Positions 1 to 11,597 are shown, counted from the stretch's first letter. The stretch is DNA of 64,000 nucleotides from Gaiellasilicea sp963705515 (GCA_963705515.1 CAVPJV010000008.1:806001-870000); one strand, 5' to 3'. Notes: generated from the sequence alone by a model not told the origin. Translations and numbers: made by a program.

Positions 1-1117
1 GGTCCGCGGCGCCTTCCTCCGGGATCAGCAGCAGCGCCTTCTCGAGCGCCACGCGGAGCGCGGCCGCGGCTTCGGCCGCCGTGACCGCCCGCATCTGCTC
101 GAAATCGTCCTCCAGCGTCTGCACGTCGTCGTGGATGAGGTTGTCGGCGTAGGCGTGCGCTATCCCGATGGCCGCCTGGGGATCGGTGACCTCCAGCTCG
201 AAGCCCCGCAGCCACTGCTCCCGCTCCTCGTCGGTTGGGCCGTCGGCCGCGATCTCCTCGAACACCTCGACGAGGCCGGCGCGCACGGCGTCGACGTTCT
301 CGTCGGTGCACTCGGCGACGAAGACCACATGCGCGTCGTGCTTGTTCGGCGGGTTGCTGGAGGCGGAGAGGCCGTAGATCAGGCCGCGGCCAAAGCGAAG
401 GCGGTTGAGCGCGCGCTGCTCCGCCGCCCGCCAGGCGAGCCCGAGAGCGAACGAGCGGGGCGCGAAGAGGGTCAGCGTCACGCCGCCCCGTCCCCAGCGG
501 CTGAACGCAGGGAGCTGCTCGGGCGGTTCGGCGTAGCGCGGGGGTGGGAGGCGCGGGCCGTCGGGCAAGTTCAGCCGGAGTTCGGGAGGCGGAGGCCCGT
601 TCAGCCACAGCGCCGCATTTCCGCGGGTGAACCGCTTCGCAGCCCAGGCGGCAACGGCGTCGGCGTCGACGGACCGCAGGCCCAGCTCGAGCCAGTCCAG
701 CAGTCCGATTCCGACAGCGCCGAAGCGGAGGCCTGCGGCGACGGCGGATGCGTAGCGCGCCCCCGACGCCTCCTCGGCCCGGAGGATGCTCCGCTCGGTC
801 TCCAGCCGCGCGAGCGGCAGCTTCTGGAGCTGCCGCGTCACGTCACCGACGAACGTGCCGACGTCGGCCGGCTCGCCCGAGGCCCAGAAACCCGTGGTTG
901 TCAGGCCGACCCACCCGTTCCAGTCGAGGCCGGGCTTCGGCGCCCATGCCGGCAGCGCCAGATGCTCGACGATGTGGGTGATGCCTGATGTGTAGAGCTG
1001 CTCGTCGATCTTGCCGACGCGGAAGAGAAGCCCGGCGAAGCGCGGGCCAGGCCCGTCGACCCAGAAGGCCGGCACGCCGTCGACCTCGGTCTGGTGGATC
1101 TCGGTCAGCTCGGCCAC
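1..1117 (-). CDS. M16-like (insulinase family) metallopeptidase, C-terminus beyond the window
   Basis: I translated this frame by hand from a GTG at 1117; it stays open to the left edge, so the C-terminus is missing. Residues 48-52 read HIVEH in the context GITHIVEHLAL, which matches the inverted zinc motif HxxEH of M16 peptidases. A later stretch (GLIYGLSASSNPPNKHDAHVVFVAECTDENVD) also resembles the family fold. No signal peptide is visible, so a cytoplasmic location is likely. It is divergent from the histidine phosphatase gene with only 49 bp between the two starts. Substrate unknown. Because only part of the protein is seen, an inactive M16 relative cannot be excluded. Confidence 0.75.
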   Translation of the reverse strand, partial: MAELTEIHQTEVDGVPAFWVDGPGPRFAGLLFRVGKIDEQLYTSGITHIVEHLALPAWAPKPGLDWNGWVGLTTTGFWASGEPADVGTFVGDVTRQLQKLPLARLETERSILRAEEASGARYASAVAAGLRFGAVGIGLLDWLELGLRSVDADAVAAWAAKRFTRGNAALWLNGPPPPELRLNLPDGPRLPPPRYAEPPEQLPAFSRWGRGGVTLTLFAPRSFALGLAWRAAEQRALNRLRFGRGLIYGLSASSNPPNKHDAHVVFVAECTDENVDAVRAGLVEVFEEIAADGPTDEEREQWLRGFELEVTDPQAAIGIAHAYADNLIHDDVQTLEDDFEQMRAVTAAEAAAALRVALEKALLLIPEEGAAD

Positions 1118-1166
1118 TGCGGACGGGGACGCTATCCGACCATCCGGTCGACTAGGCTCGCCGCCT

Positions 1167-1757
1167 GTGGAGACTCTCCTGCTCGCACGGCACGCCGAGT
1201 CTGAGTTCAGCGCGAAGCAGCTCGTCAACGGCGATCCGGGCGTGTCCTGCCCGCTCACGGAGACCGGACGGGCGCAGGCGCGTGCACTCGGTGCGGCGAT
1301 CGCAGACGAGCGGATCGACCTCTGCGTCGTGACCGAGTTCGAGCGCGTGCGTCAGACGGCTGAGATCGCACTCGCCGGCCGTGACGTGCCGTTCCTCGTC
1401 CTCCCGGAGCTGAACGACCCCCGCTACGGCACGTTCGAGGGCGGCTCGATCGTCGCGTACCGCGAGTGGGCCTGGGCGCGAGGGCCGCTCGACGCGCCGG
1501 AAGGCGGCGAGCACCGTGGCGAGCTCGCGGCCCGGTACGCCCGCGGCTTCCGCAGGCTTGCCGACCGGCCCGAGGACACGATTCTCCTCGTCGCTCACTC
1601 GCTGCCGCTCGCGTACCTTCGAGACGCGGCGGCCGGTATCGCACCGCGGAGTCGAATGGACATGGTCGAGTACGCGCAGGTGCTCCGGCTCGAGGCAGGA
1701 GAGGTCGAGCGGGCCGTCGGCGTCCTCGAGGCCTGGGCCTCGGCACCCGCCTTCTAG
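1167..1757 (+). CDS. Histidine phosphatase family protein (phosphoglycerate mutase-like)
   Basis: The 196-residue product starts METLLLARHAES, the RHG-type phosphohistidine motif (Arg8-His9) of the histidine phosphatase superfamily. A second catalytic-type histidine lies in LLVAHSLPLAYLRD near residue 148. The GTG at 1167 is chosen because a hexamer TAGGCT (1153-1158) ends 8 nt upstream, as expected for leaderless transcription, and because the residues before it show no family resemblance. Substrate cannot be read from sequence: members act on phosphosugars, phosphoglycerate, nucleotides or cofactors. tilS follows 14 bp downstream. Confidence 0.85.
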   Translation: METLLLARHAESEFSAKQLVNGDPGVSCPLTETGRAQARALGAAIADERIDLCVVTEFERVRQTAEIALAGRDVPFLVLPELNDPRYGTFEGGSIVAYREWAWARGPLDAPEGGEHRGELAARYARGFRRLADRPEDTILLVAHSLPLAYLRDAAAGIAPRSRMDMVEYAQVLRLEAGEVERAVGVLEAWASAPAF

Positions 1758-1771
1758 GGCACACTGAAGCG

Positions 1772-2728
1772 ATGCTGCGGCCCGTCGAAGCCGTGATCCG
1801 TGAGCACTGCCTGATCGAGCCGGGCGGCGAGGTGACCGTGCTCGTCTCCGGCGGCGCCGACTCGACCTGCCTCTGGCACGTCCTCCGTGAGCTCGGCTAC
1901 CGCGTCGCCGCCCTGCACGTCGCACACGGCCTGCGCGGCTCGGAGTCGGACGAGGACGCGCGCTTCTGCCGCGACGTGCTCGGAGCCGAGGTGGTGGAGG
2001 CGACCGGGGCGACCGAGGCCGAGCTGCGCGAGCTGCGCTACTCGTTCGCGACCGAGCGGCTGCGGGCAACCGGCCACACCGCCTCGGACCAGCTCGAGTC
2101 GGTCCTGCTCGGCCTCGTCGCCTCGGGCTCGCCGCAGCGGATCAAGGCGCGACGCGAGGACGGGATCGTGCGGCCGCTGCTCGGCGTCTGGCGGGAGGAG
2201 ACGCGCGCCTACTGCGAGGAGCACGGGCTCGCGTACCGGGAGGACTCGTCCAACCCGGGCACGAAGCGCGGGCTGATCCGGAACGAGATCCTGCCGCTGC
2301 TCGAGCAGCTCGATCCGCGCGCCCGCGCGTCGCTGCTCTCGCTGGCCGACGAGCGCCCGCGGCTGCCGCGCACGCTCGAGCGGACGCTCGCAGAGCTGCT
2401 GGCGGGCCGTGACGGGACGAAGTCGGCGGACCTCGGCGCCGGCGTCCGCGCCGTGCGGGAGTACGGCACGCTCCGGCTCGAGGGGTCGGTCGAGTGGGGG
2501 CCGTGGACGATCTCGTCGGAGCGCATCGGGCTCGAGGTGCGGGCGCGCCGGCCGGGGGATCGGCTCGCAGGCCGGCGGAAGAAAGTGCAGGATCTGCTCG
2601 TGGACGCGAAGGTGCCCCGGGCGGAGCGCGACGGCTGGCCGCTCGTCGTGTGCGGTGACGAGGTCGTCGCGGTGCCGGGTGTCGCCGAGGCCCCGGGCTG
2701 GGAAGGAGCGGTGACATGGAAGCGGTGA
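1772..2728 (+). CDS. tilS: tRNA(Ile)-lysidine synthase
   Basis: TilS converts C34 of the tRNA-Ile CAU anticodon to lysidine so that AUA codons are read as isoleucine. The 318-residue product has the PP-loop ATP pyrophosphatase motif SGGADS at residues 26-31, followed by HVAHGLRG, typical of the family. The length fits compact actinobacterial TilS proteins with a short C-terminal domain. The next genes are hpt and ftsH, the conserved tilS-hpt-ftsH order of many bacteria, which supports the call. Start ATG 1772 gives an N-terminus beginning just before the PP-loop domain. Confidence 0.92.
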   Translation: MLRPVEAVIREHCLIEPGGEVTVLVSGGADSTCLWHVLRELGYRVAALHVAHGLRGSESDEDARFCRDVLGAEVVEATGATEAELRELRYSFATERLRATGHTASDQLESVLLGLVASGSPQRIKARREDGIVRPLLGVWREETRAYCEEHGLAYREDSSNPGTKRGLIRNEILPLLEQLDPRARASLLSLADERPRLPRTLERTLAELLAGRDGTKSADLGAGVRAVREYGTLRLEGSVEWGPWTISSERIGLEVRARRPGDRLAGRRKKVQDLLVDAKVPRAERDGWPLVVCGDEVVAVPGVAEAPGWEGAVTWKR

Positions 2729-2750
2729 AGGACTTCTCGCGCCCCTGGGG

Positions 2751-2825
2751 CGCTGCTCGCGCCGCGCGGCCGGAGCGGACAGTATGAGAAATACGGACGC
2801 GGAGAGCCGCGTGGCGCGAGCAGCG
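2751..2825. repeat. Inverted repeat between tilS and hpt
   Basis: Two perfect 13-nt arms, CGCTGCTCGCGCC at 2751-2763 and GGCGCGAGCAGCG at 2813-2825, can form a hairpin with a 49-nt loop. Pairing continues imperfectly inward. It ends just before the dispersed GC-rich repeat at 2831-2877. It could be a terminator, an mRNA stability element or part of a small mobile repeat. Confidence 0.5.
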
Positions 2826-2830
2826 TCAGG

Positions 2831-2877
2831 CGACGGCGGAGCCGGGCTCCGCCCGGCGGGAGCCGACGCCGGCCAGG
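2831..2877 (+). repeat. Dispersed GC-rich repeat, copy 1
   Basis: The 21-nt core at 2844-2864 (GGGCTCCGCCC then GGCGGGAGCC) recurs in reverse orientation at 14013-14033 with one mismatch, and the flanks are also similar (ending in GGCCAGG). The core is itself close to palindromic. Two copies 11 kb apart, each between housekeeping genes, suggest a REP-like dispersed element. Confidence 0.5.
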
Positions 2878-3419
2878 TGAGCGAGGCGGTCGGCGAGATC
2901 CTGATCGAGGAGGAGCCACTGCAGGCGCGGATCGCCGAGCTCGGCGCCGAGATCTCCCGCGAGTACGAGGGCCGCGACCTGCTGCTCGTCGGTGTGCTCA
3001 AGGGGGCCGTCTTCTTCATGGCCGACCTGATGCGCGAGCTCACGATCCCGTGCGAGATCGACTTCATGGCGATCTCGAGCTACGGCGCGGCGACCGACTC
3101 CTCGGGTGTCGTCCGGATCCTGAAGGACCTGGACACGAACATCGCCGGCCGCGACGTGCTCGTGGTCGAGGACATCATCGACTCCGGGCTGACGCTCTCG
3201 TATCTGATACGCAGCCTGAAGGCGCGCAAGCCCGCGTCGCTCGAGATCTGCGCCCTGCTGACGAAGCCGGAGCGGCGTGAGATCGACGTTCCCGTCAAGT
3301 TCGTCGGCTTCGAGATCCCGAACAAGTTCGTGATCGGCTACGGCCTCGACTTCGCCGAGCGCTACCGCAATCTGCCGTACGTGGCGGTCCTGCATCCGGA
3401 TCTGATTCCGCCCCATTAA
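2877..3419 (+). CDS. hpt: Hypoxanthine phosphoribosyltransferase
   Basis: Purine salvage enzyme that joins hypoxanthine or guanine to PRPP. The PRPP-binding motif VVEDIIDSGLT is clear, as are LLLVGVLKGAVFFMADL and the C-terminal EIPNKFVIGYGLDFAERYRNLPY. I prefer GTG 2877, which gives 180 residues, the usual family length. The frame is open back to an ATG at 2784, but that extension would be encoded by the dispersed repeat (2831-2877) and has no family resemblance. It lies between tilS and ftsH as in many Gram-positive bacteria. Confidence 0.93.
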   Translation: MSEAVGEILIEEEPLQARIAELGAEISREYEGRDLLLVGVLKGAVFFMADLMRELTIPCEIDFMAISSYGAATDSSGVVRILKDLDTNIAGRDVLVVEDIIDSGLTLSYLIRSLKARKPASLEICALLTKPERREIDVPVKFVGFEIPNKFVIGYGLDFAERYRNLPYVAVLHPDLIPPH

Positions 3420-3488
3420 CAGGGGATTAGGCGTCTGTGGCCAATGTGTCACGGCGCGGGTGCGCAGCAAAGAGGCTGCTACCCTCCT

Positions 3489-5953
<2,465 letters not shown>

Positions 5954-5957
<4 letters not shown>

Positions 5958-7228
5958 ACGCGCGCGATCTGCGCGTGGCGCCTGAATGCCCTCACCCCCT
6001 CGAGCACAGCGTCGAGAGGCGCGTCGTCGCTCCAGCTCGCGACGGCGACACCGAGCCGCTCGTAGCGCGCGCGGATCTCGTCGCGCCGCAGCACCCAGAG
6101 CCGGTGGGCGAGCTGGTCGGACTCACTCTCGCCCGGCTCGGTGAACCCGACGGGGGAGACCTCGACGATGGCGAGGTCGTAGCGGCGGGCGCGCAGGTCG
6201 GCGAGCGCCTCGACGGCGCGGTCGTCGAGCAGCGGCGTCACCGCGACCACCAGCGCCGCGGGCGGCAGCACGCGTGACGGGATCACCGAGACGTCCTTCC
6301 AGGCGTAGTTGAAGACGATCTCCGACTCGAGCAGGGCATCGACGATCCGGTAGCGCTGCGTCGACCCCATCCCCGGCGTCAGCCAGCGGAGCACCCCGCC
6401 GAAAGAGACAAGCCCGACCCGGTCGCGCCGCTCTAGGTAGCGCGACGCCAGCGTCGCAGTCGCCCGCACCGCGAGGTCGAGTGTCGAGCGGCCGCCTGAA
6501 CGCGCGTCCGCGAACGTGTCGAGGAAGAGGATCACATCGGCGTTCCGCTCCGGATGCCGCTCGTTGACGACGAGCTCGTCTCGGCGCGCGCTCGCGCGCC
6601 AGTTGATCGAGCGAACGCGGTCGCCGGGGGCGAACAGCCGCAAGTCGGCGAACTCGGTCCCCTCGCCCTTCTGCCGCGCGACCTCGTTGCCGGTGTAGAG
6701 CTGCGTCGAGACGGGTCTGACGATCCGACGCAGCGTCTCGGGGAGCGGGTAGACGCGCAGCCGCTGCTTCCGGTCGACGCGGGACTCCCAGACCGTCAGG
6801 CCGAGCCGGTCGCGCGCGCGGAGGCGGACGTCGCCGATCTCGTAGTTGCCCCAGCGGGCGCAACGGAGCTTCAGCTCGAGCGTGCGTTCGTCCTCCCAGC
6901 CGAGCCGGAGCGACTGCGCGCTCGCGCCGGACACCACCTCGAGGCCGTCCGCGACGACGAGGACGAGCTCGAGCCGCTCGACCGGCACCTCGGAGGAGAC
7001 CGTCAGCTCGACGTCCAGCTCGTCGTTCTCGAGCGCCGTCGCACGCTCGACGTCGACCCGAACACGGATCTCCGGTGCGCGCGCGAGCCGGAGCCCGAGC
7101 GCCAGCGGCAGCGCGAAGGGCAGGGCCAGCACGGCCAGCTCCGGCCGGCGCAGCCCGAGCGCGGCGAGGAGGAAGACCGCGGCGAGGACGGCGTATGCCG
7201 TCACGCGGGGCGACTGCGTGGCCCTCAC
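5954..7228 (-). CDS. DUF58 domain protein, MoxR-associated
   Basis: The 424-residue protein begins with two hydrophobic segments (residues about 10-45), then a beta-rich region and the DUF58 signature GEGTEFADLRLFAPGDRVRSINWRASAR, followed by a VWA-like part (ADVILFLDTFADARSG). DUF58 proteins are encoded with MoxR ATPases and are thought to take part in assembly or maturation of cell-envelope or enzyme complexes; the exact role is unknown. Its GTG start (7226-7228) overlaps the moxR stop by 4 nt (GTGA), so the two are translationally coupled. A shorter DUF58 paralog lies at 27197-28129. Confidence 0.88.
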
Positions 7229-8196
7229 TCGGTCGTGGGCGCCGCCGCTTCGGCCGCGGGCGTCGGCACGGTCTCGAGCAGCTCGCGGACGATGTCCTCG
7301 GCGGCCAGCTGCTGCACCCAGAGCTCGGGCTTCAACATCAGCCGGTGGGCGAGGCCTGGGACGGCCACAGCCTTCACGTCTTCGGGCGTGACGAAGTCGC
7401 GGCCGGCGAGTGCGGCCTTGCAGCGCGCGAGCTTGAGCACGGCGAGGCTGCCGCGCGGGCTGGCACCGACGGTGGTCGAGGTGCTCGTGCGCGTCGCCGT
7501 GACGAGATCGACGATGTAGGCGCCGACCGCGTCGCTGACGTGGACGTCCTCGATCGCACCCTGGAGCGCGAGCAGCGTCTGGCCGTCGACGACCGGGTTC
7601 AGCTCGACCTCGTCCTCGCGCCGCTCCATTCGCCGCGACAGCACCTCCCACTCGTCGCTCCGGCTCGGGTAGCCGAACGACACGCGCAGGAGGAAGCGGT
7701 CGAGCTGCGCCTCGGGCAGGGGGTAGGTGCCCTCGTACTCGATCGGGTTCTGGGTCGCGAGCACGAGGAACGGGCGTGCGAGCTGGTGCGTGACGCCTTC
7801 GATCGTCACCTGCCGCTCCTGCATCGCCTCCAGCAGCGCGGCCTGCGTCTTCGGCGGGGCGCGGTTGATCTCGTCGGCGAGGAGGAGGTTGGTGAAGATC
7901 GGGCCGGGACGGAACTCGAAGTCGCCGTCGCGCTGGTTCCAGATCGAGGAGCCGGTGACGTCGGACGGCATCAGGTCGGGCGTGAACTGGATCCGATTGA
8001 AGCCGGTCTGCGTGACCTGCGCGAACGACCGTGCGGTCAGCGTCTTCGCGAGCCCGGGATAGTCCTCCAGCAGCACGTGGCCGTCCGCGAGCAGGCCGAG
8101 CAGGACGAGCTCGAGTGCGTTGCGCTTGCCGACCACGGCGCGCTCGACCTCGTCGAGGATCCGCGTCGCGTACTCCTGCACCTGGGCGAGCTGCAT
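7225..8196 (-). CDS. MoxR-family AAA+ ATPase (first copy)
   Basis: The 323-residue protein is a typical MoxR: GHVLLEDYPGLAKT is the Walker A region, LLADEINRAPPKTQAALLEAMQE is Walker B with the family insertion, and ATQNPIEYEGTYPLPEAQLDRF carries sensor 1 and the MoxR fingerprint. MoxR ATPases act as chaperone-like remodellers with VWA/DUF58 partners. Start ATG 8194-8196 shares one base with the TGA of the upstream gene. Operon order, 5' to 3': DUF4129 protein, small membrane protein, moxR, DUF58, membrane protein. Confidence 0.93.
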   Translation of the reverse strand: MQLAQVQEYATRILDEVERAVVGKRNALELVLLGLLADGHVLLEDYPGLAKTLTARSFAQVTQTGFNRIQFTPDLMPSDVTGSSIWNQRDGDFEFRPGPIFTNLLLADEINRAPPKTQAALLEAMQERQVTIEGVTHQLARPFLVLATQNPIEYEGTYPLPEAQLDRFLLRVSFGYPSRSDEWEVLSRRMERREDEVELNPVVDGQTLLALQGAIEDVHVSDAVGAYIVDLVTATRTSTSTTVGASPRGSLAVLKLARCKAALAGRDFVTPEDVKAVAVPGLAHRLMLKPELWVQQLAAEDIVRELLETVPTPAAEAAAPTTE

Positions 8197-8711
8197 CAGA
8201 TCGCCTCCAGTGAGACGACGACGCGTCGCAGCGAATCGAGGTCGAGCCCGCGCCCGAAGCGGTCGTGCGGCGGCTCGCGGTCCTCACGCACGAGCTCCCA
8301 CGTCTCGTCGCCGAGCGCACGCCGTGCTGCAGCCGGGTTCGCGTCGAGATCGATCCCGCGCCGTGCCCGCAGCAGCTCGGACGCGATGCGGCGGAGCGTG
8401 GGCCGCAGACGGAAGTGGAGGTCGAATGCGGTCGTCAACCCGAGCGTCACCTCGCGCTCGATCTTCTCGAGCTCGGGGACGCGCGTGACCGGCCGGGGCC
8501 GGCGGGCGAGCGCCGCATCGACGGGCGACGTGGCGCGCTCGGGCAGGGAACGGCGGAGGCGCTCGAGGAGCTGCGCGACGACGAACGTCGCGATCAGGAG
8601 CCCGTAGATGCGCACGAGCAGCTCGGCCCGTCCGGGGAAGACGACGAGCGCGACGAACAGAGCAAGGGTCACGAAGGCGGGGAACCGCCAGAAGCGGAGA
8701 GCGCGGGTCAC
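8196..8711 (-). CDS. Hypothetical membrane protein of the MoxR operon
   Basis: 171 residues with two adjacent hydrophobic helices near the N-terminus (FPAFVTLALFVALVVFPG and LLVRIYGLLIATFVVAQLL) and a soluble, Arg/Glu-rich C-terminal part. No domain that I recognise. Start ATG 8709-8711 overlaps the DUF4129 gene stop by 4 nt and its stop touches the moxR start, so it is part of the same operon. Comparable small proteins sit between the DUF4129 and moxR genes in related actinobacteria, but I have not been able to check this. Confidence 0.75.
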   Translation of the reverse strand: MTRALRFWRFPAFVTLALFVALVVFPGRAELLVRIYGLLIATFVVAQLLERLRRSLPERATSPVDAALARRPRPVTRVPELEKIEREVTLGLTTAFDLHFRLRPTLRRIASELLRARRGIDLDANPAAARRALGDETWELVREDREPPHDRFGRGLDLDSLRRVVVSLEAI

Positions 8712-9643
8712 TCCGTCGCCGCCCGCTCGCGCTGCGCTTCGATCACGGCGGCCCGTTCCTTCGCGGCCAGCGCCTGGGCCGCCAGCAGATCGTCGCGCAC
8801 CGTCTCGAGCGCGTCGATCGCCTCGTCCTTCATCTCGGCCCCCACAGCATGCTGCGAGAACTTAGCCCTTTCGAACAGATCGGTGAGCGCGCGTGCCGCT
8901 CTGTCGGACACGGACAGCTCGGCGAGCATGCGGCCGAGATACTCGAGCGGCGCCTCGGCCGGCTTGCGCGGCAGGCCGTGCGCGGCGAGCACGCGCTCCA
9001 GCCGCGCGTACGTGGCGATCACGGCGCGGCGCGGGTCGGGCTCGGCCCGGAGGTCGTCCAGCGACTCGTCGACCGCCTGGGCCACGGCCGCGGCGAGTCC
9101 GGTGTGGAGCTCTCCGCGCGCCCGCTTCCGCGCCCGCCCGGCGTACCAGTATGCGACCACCGCCAGCAAGATCAGCCCGAGCGTGACGAGGACCGGAAGC
9201 CACGAGACACCGGACTCATACGAGCCCGAGGTCGGTTGCGTCGTGGTGTCGATCGGGAGCGTGTTCGCGCGGCCAATTGCCTCCTCGGGCTCGGCGGGCG
9301 CCGGCCGCTGCCAGGTCGCGAGCCGGCGGGCGAACAGGGTTCCCACCACGACGAGCACGAGCATCGTCCCGAGCATCTCGACGAGACTCCTGCGCGGCGC
9401 CTTGCCTGACTGCACCTTGACCCGGCGTTGCAGGACGAGGAGGTAGACGAACATGACCGCGCCGCCGACCAGCGCGACGAGATAGAGCGCGAAGAGGATG
9501 TCCGTCAGCGCGTCGCTCGGCTTCCTCGTGGTGCTGTCGCCCAGCGACGTCGAGCCGCGCGACGCGACCGCGACGAGCACGATCGCCGCGATGACGCCGG
9601 TCGCGGTCAGGATGGCGTTGCGGGTGCGGGCGCTAACCTCCAC
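8708..9643 (-). CDS. DUF4129-type membrane protein, first gene of the MoxR operon
   Basis: The 311-residue protein has four hydrophobic segments (near residues 10-27, 46-70, 88-104 and 150-168) and a C-terminal soluble domain with RRAVIATYARLERVLAAHGLPRKPAEAPLEYLGRML, the pattern of the DUF4129 C-terminal domain often found in transglutaminase-linked MoxR clusters. The start is GTG 9643 (VEVSARTRN). It is divergent from folP, whose start at 9649 leaves only 5 bp, so promoters of each gene must lie inside the other. Confidence 0.75.
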   Translation of the reverse strand: MEVSARTRNAILTATGVIAAIVLVAVASRGSTSLGDSTTRKPSDALTDILFALYLVALVGGAVMFVYLLVLQRRVKVQSGKAPRRSLVEMLGTMLVLVVVGTLFARRLATWQRPAPAEPEEAIGRANTLPIDTTTQPTSGSYESGVSWLPVLVTLGLILLAVVAYWYAGRARKRARGELHTGLAAAVAQAVDESLDDLRAEPDPRRAVIATYARLERVLAAHGLPRKPAEAPLEYLGRMLAELSVSDRAARALTDLFERAKFSQHAVGAEMKDEAIDALETVRDDLLAAQALAAKERAAVIEAQRERAATE

Positions 9644-9648
9644 GCAGG

Positions 9649-10464
9649 GTGAGACGTCCAGCGGTGGAGGAACGTTTGCAGCGACCTGCCGTGATGGGGA
9701 TCGTCAACGTCACGCCCGACAGCTTCTCGGACGGCGGCGACCACCGCGAGCCCGATGTCGCGGCGGCTGCTGCGCGCCGGATGATCGCGGAAGGGGCTGC
9801 GATCGTGGACATCGGCGGCGAGTCGACGCGGCCCGGATCGGAAGGGGTCTCGCTCGACGAGGAGCTGCGGCGCGTCGTCCCCGTGCTGGAGCGGCTCGAG
9901 GGCGTGCCGGTGTCGATCGACACGGCGAAGAGCGAGGTCGCCCGCCGCGCGCTCGAGCTCGGCGCCGAGCTCGTCAACGATGTCACGGCGCTGCGCGGCG
10001 ACCCGGAGCTGGCAGGCGTCGTCGCCGACGCGGGCGGGTATCTCTGCCTGATGCACATGCAGGGAGAGCCTCGGACGATGCAGCTCGACCCGCGCTACGA
10101 CGACGTCGCCACCGAGGTGGCTGCGTTTCTCGAGCAACGGCTGGCAGTCGCGGTCGCCGCCGGGATCCCGGAAGAGCGTGTCTGTCTCGACCCGGGCATC
10201 GGCTTCGGCAAGACGCCGGCACAGAACTTCGAGCTGCTGCGGCGGCTCGACGTGCTGCTCGCGCTCGGCCGTCCCGTCCTCGTGGGGCTCTCGCGCAAGA
10301 GCTCGCTGGGGAAGCTGTTCGACCCCGAGGCGAAGACCGGGACGCTCGCGGCGTCGCTGGGCGCTGCTGTCGCCGCCTTCGAGCGCGGCGCCTCGATCTT
10401 CCGCGTCCACGACGTCCGCGAGCACGTCGAGGCGCTCACCGCTGCGGGGGCCGTATGCGGCTAG
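9649..10464 (+). CDS. folP: Dihydropteroate synthase
   Basis: Folate synthesis: condenses p-aminobenzoate with hydroxymethyl-dihydropterin pyrophosphate. Motifs GIVNVTPDSFSDGG (near residue 17), DIGGESTRPG, VSIDTAKSEVA and GLSRKSSLGKL are all present in the right order. 271 residues, normal length. The GTG start overlaps the divergent gene region. folB and folK follow with overlapping ends, so the three form one operon; a DUF2469 gene and coaX lie just behind. Confidence 0.96.
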   Translation: MRRPAVEERLQRPAVMGIVNVTPDSFSDGGDHREPDVAAAAARRMIAEGAAIVDIGGESTRPGSEGVSLDEELRRVVPVLERLEGVPVSIDTAKSEVARRALELGAELVNDVTALRGDPELAGVVADAGGYLCLMHMQGEPRTMQLDPRYDDVATEVAAFLEQRLAVAVAAGIPEERVCLDPGIGFGKTPAQNFELLRRLDVLLALGRPVLVGLSRKSSLGKLFDPEAKTGTLAASLGAAVAAFERGASIFRVHDVREHVEALTAAGAVCG

Positions 10465-10787
10465 AGCTGAGCGGGATCGAGCTCCGCGGCTTCCACGGCG
10501 TCCTCGAGCACGAGCGCCGCGACGGTCAGCGCTTCCGCTTCGATGTCGCCGTCGAGACGGCCGAGCCGGCCGAAGACGACATCGACGCCGCGATCGACTA
10601 CCGCGACCTCGTCGCCTGCGTGCGCGAGATCTCGGACGGCACGCACTTCCAGCTGCTCGAGACGCTTGCGGCCTCGGTCGCCGACGAGCTGAAGCTCCGC
10701 TTTTCGCTCGAGCGCGTCGAGGTCCGCGTCGGCAAGCCCGACCTGCGGCTCGAGGGCGGGCTCGCGACGGTCATCGTCGAGCGGTGA
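10455..10787 (+). CDS. folB: Dihydroneopterin aldolase
   Basis: Converts dihydroneopterin to hydroxymethyl-dihydropterin in folate synthesis. The 110-residue product starts MRLELSGIELRGFHGVLEHER, matching the family N-terminus (LxGxxxxGxHGxxxxE), and ends VRVGKPDLRLEG, near the conserved KP(x) segment. Start ATG 10455 lies inside the folP end (10-nt overlap), and its TGA overlaps the folK GTG, so it is translationally coupled on both sides. Confidence 0.94.
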   Translation: MRLELSGIELRGFHGVLEHERRDGQRFRFDVAVETAEPAEDDIDAAIDYRDLVACVREISDGTHFQLLETLAASVADELKLRFSLERVEVRVGKPDLRLEGGLATVIVER

Positions 10788-11224
10788 CGCGCGCGTACAT
10801 CGGCGTCGGCGCCAACCTGGGTGACCGGGAGGCGACGATCCGGGCCGCCCTGGGGGCGCTCCCCGGGGTCGTCGGCGTCTCGCAGCTGCGCGAGACCGAT
10901 CCGGTCGGCGTCGTCGACCAGCCGCCGTTCCTGAACGGCGCCGTCGCCCTCGAGACCGAGCTCTCCCCGCGCGAGCTGCTCGACGCGCTGCTCGCGGTCG
11001 AGCGCGAGCTCGGACGCGAGCGCCGCGAGCGCTGGGGGCCGCGCACGATCGATCTCGATCTGCTGCTCTACGGCGACGAGACAATCGACGAGCCGGGATT
11101 GACCGTCCCGCACCCGCGCCTGCACGAGCGCCGGTTCGCGCTCGAGCCGCTCCTCGACCTCGATCCCGACCTGGCGATTCCGGGCCGCGGCCGGGTGGTA
11201 GACCTGCTTGCAGGGCTACACTGA
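10784..11224 (+). CDS. folK: 2-amino-4-hydroxy-6-hydroxymethyldihydropteridine diphosphokinase
   Basis: Pyrophosphorylates hydroxymethyl-dihydropterin, the step before FolP. The 146-residue product has GVGANLGDREATIRAAL near the start, FLNGAVALET, and the signature RWGPRTIDLDLLLYGDE followed by VPHPRLHERRFALEPL. Start GTG 10784 overlaps the folB stop (GTGA). Together with folP and folB it completes the late folate branch encoded here; folE and folC are not in the window. Confidence 0.96.
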   Translation: MTRAYIGVGANLGDREATIRAALGALPGVVGVSQLRETDPVGVVDQPPFLNGAVALETELSPRELLDALLAVERELGRERRERWGPRTIDLDLLLYGDETIDEPGLTVPHPRLHERRFALEPLLDLDPDLAIPGRGRVVDLLAGLH

Positions 11225-11228
11225 GCGG

Positions 11229-11597
11229 GTGAGCCATCTCGACGATCTCGACGAGTTCGAGGCAGAGCTCGAGCTCGCGCTCAAGCGTGAGTACACGGCG
11301 GTCTTCGGCCTCTTCCGCTACTGCATCCTCACGGCGGACGCGACGTATCTCTGCAACAAGCTCGACCTGCAGGTGACCCCGCAGGCGAGCTATCCGTTCT
11401 TCCACGTGCGGATGGAGGACGTCTGGGTCTGGGACAAGAACCGCCCGACGCGGATCATCCCGCGCGCCGAGGTCTACACCTCGAGCGACGTCACCGTCGA
11501 GGAGCTGCGCGGGGAGAACGACGATCCGAAGCTGACCGCCGATGCGCTCGCCGAGCGCCTCGGCGAGCGACTCTCCACGGACGACGACACGCCCTAG
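11229..11597 (+). CDS. DUF2469 family protein
   Basis: 122 residues. The pattern LALKREYTAVFGLFRYCI followed by FHVRMEDVWVWDKNRPTRIIPRAEVYTSSDVTVEELR matches the actinobacterial DUF2469 family, which has no established function and is usually near rnhB. GTG 11229 is chosen because the hexamer TACACT (11217-11222) ends 6 nt before it, the leaderless spacing seen at several genes here. It follows folK by 4 bp and precedes coaX by 7 bp. Confidence 0.8.
   Translation: MSHLDDLDEFEAELELALKREYTAVFGLFRYCILTADATYLCNKLDLQVTPQASYPFFHVRMEDVWVWDKNRPTRIIPRAEVYTSSDVTVEELRGENDDPKLTADALAERLGERLSTDDDTP

Noticed and set aside
131..988. Long plus-strand open frame at the left end
   Set aside because: It is antisense to the M16-like gene, whose product has a recognisable HxxEH motif; the plus-strand product has only Arg/Gly/Gln-rich low-complexity sequence.
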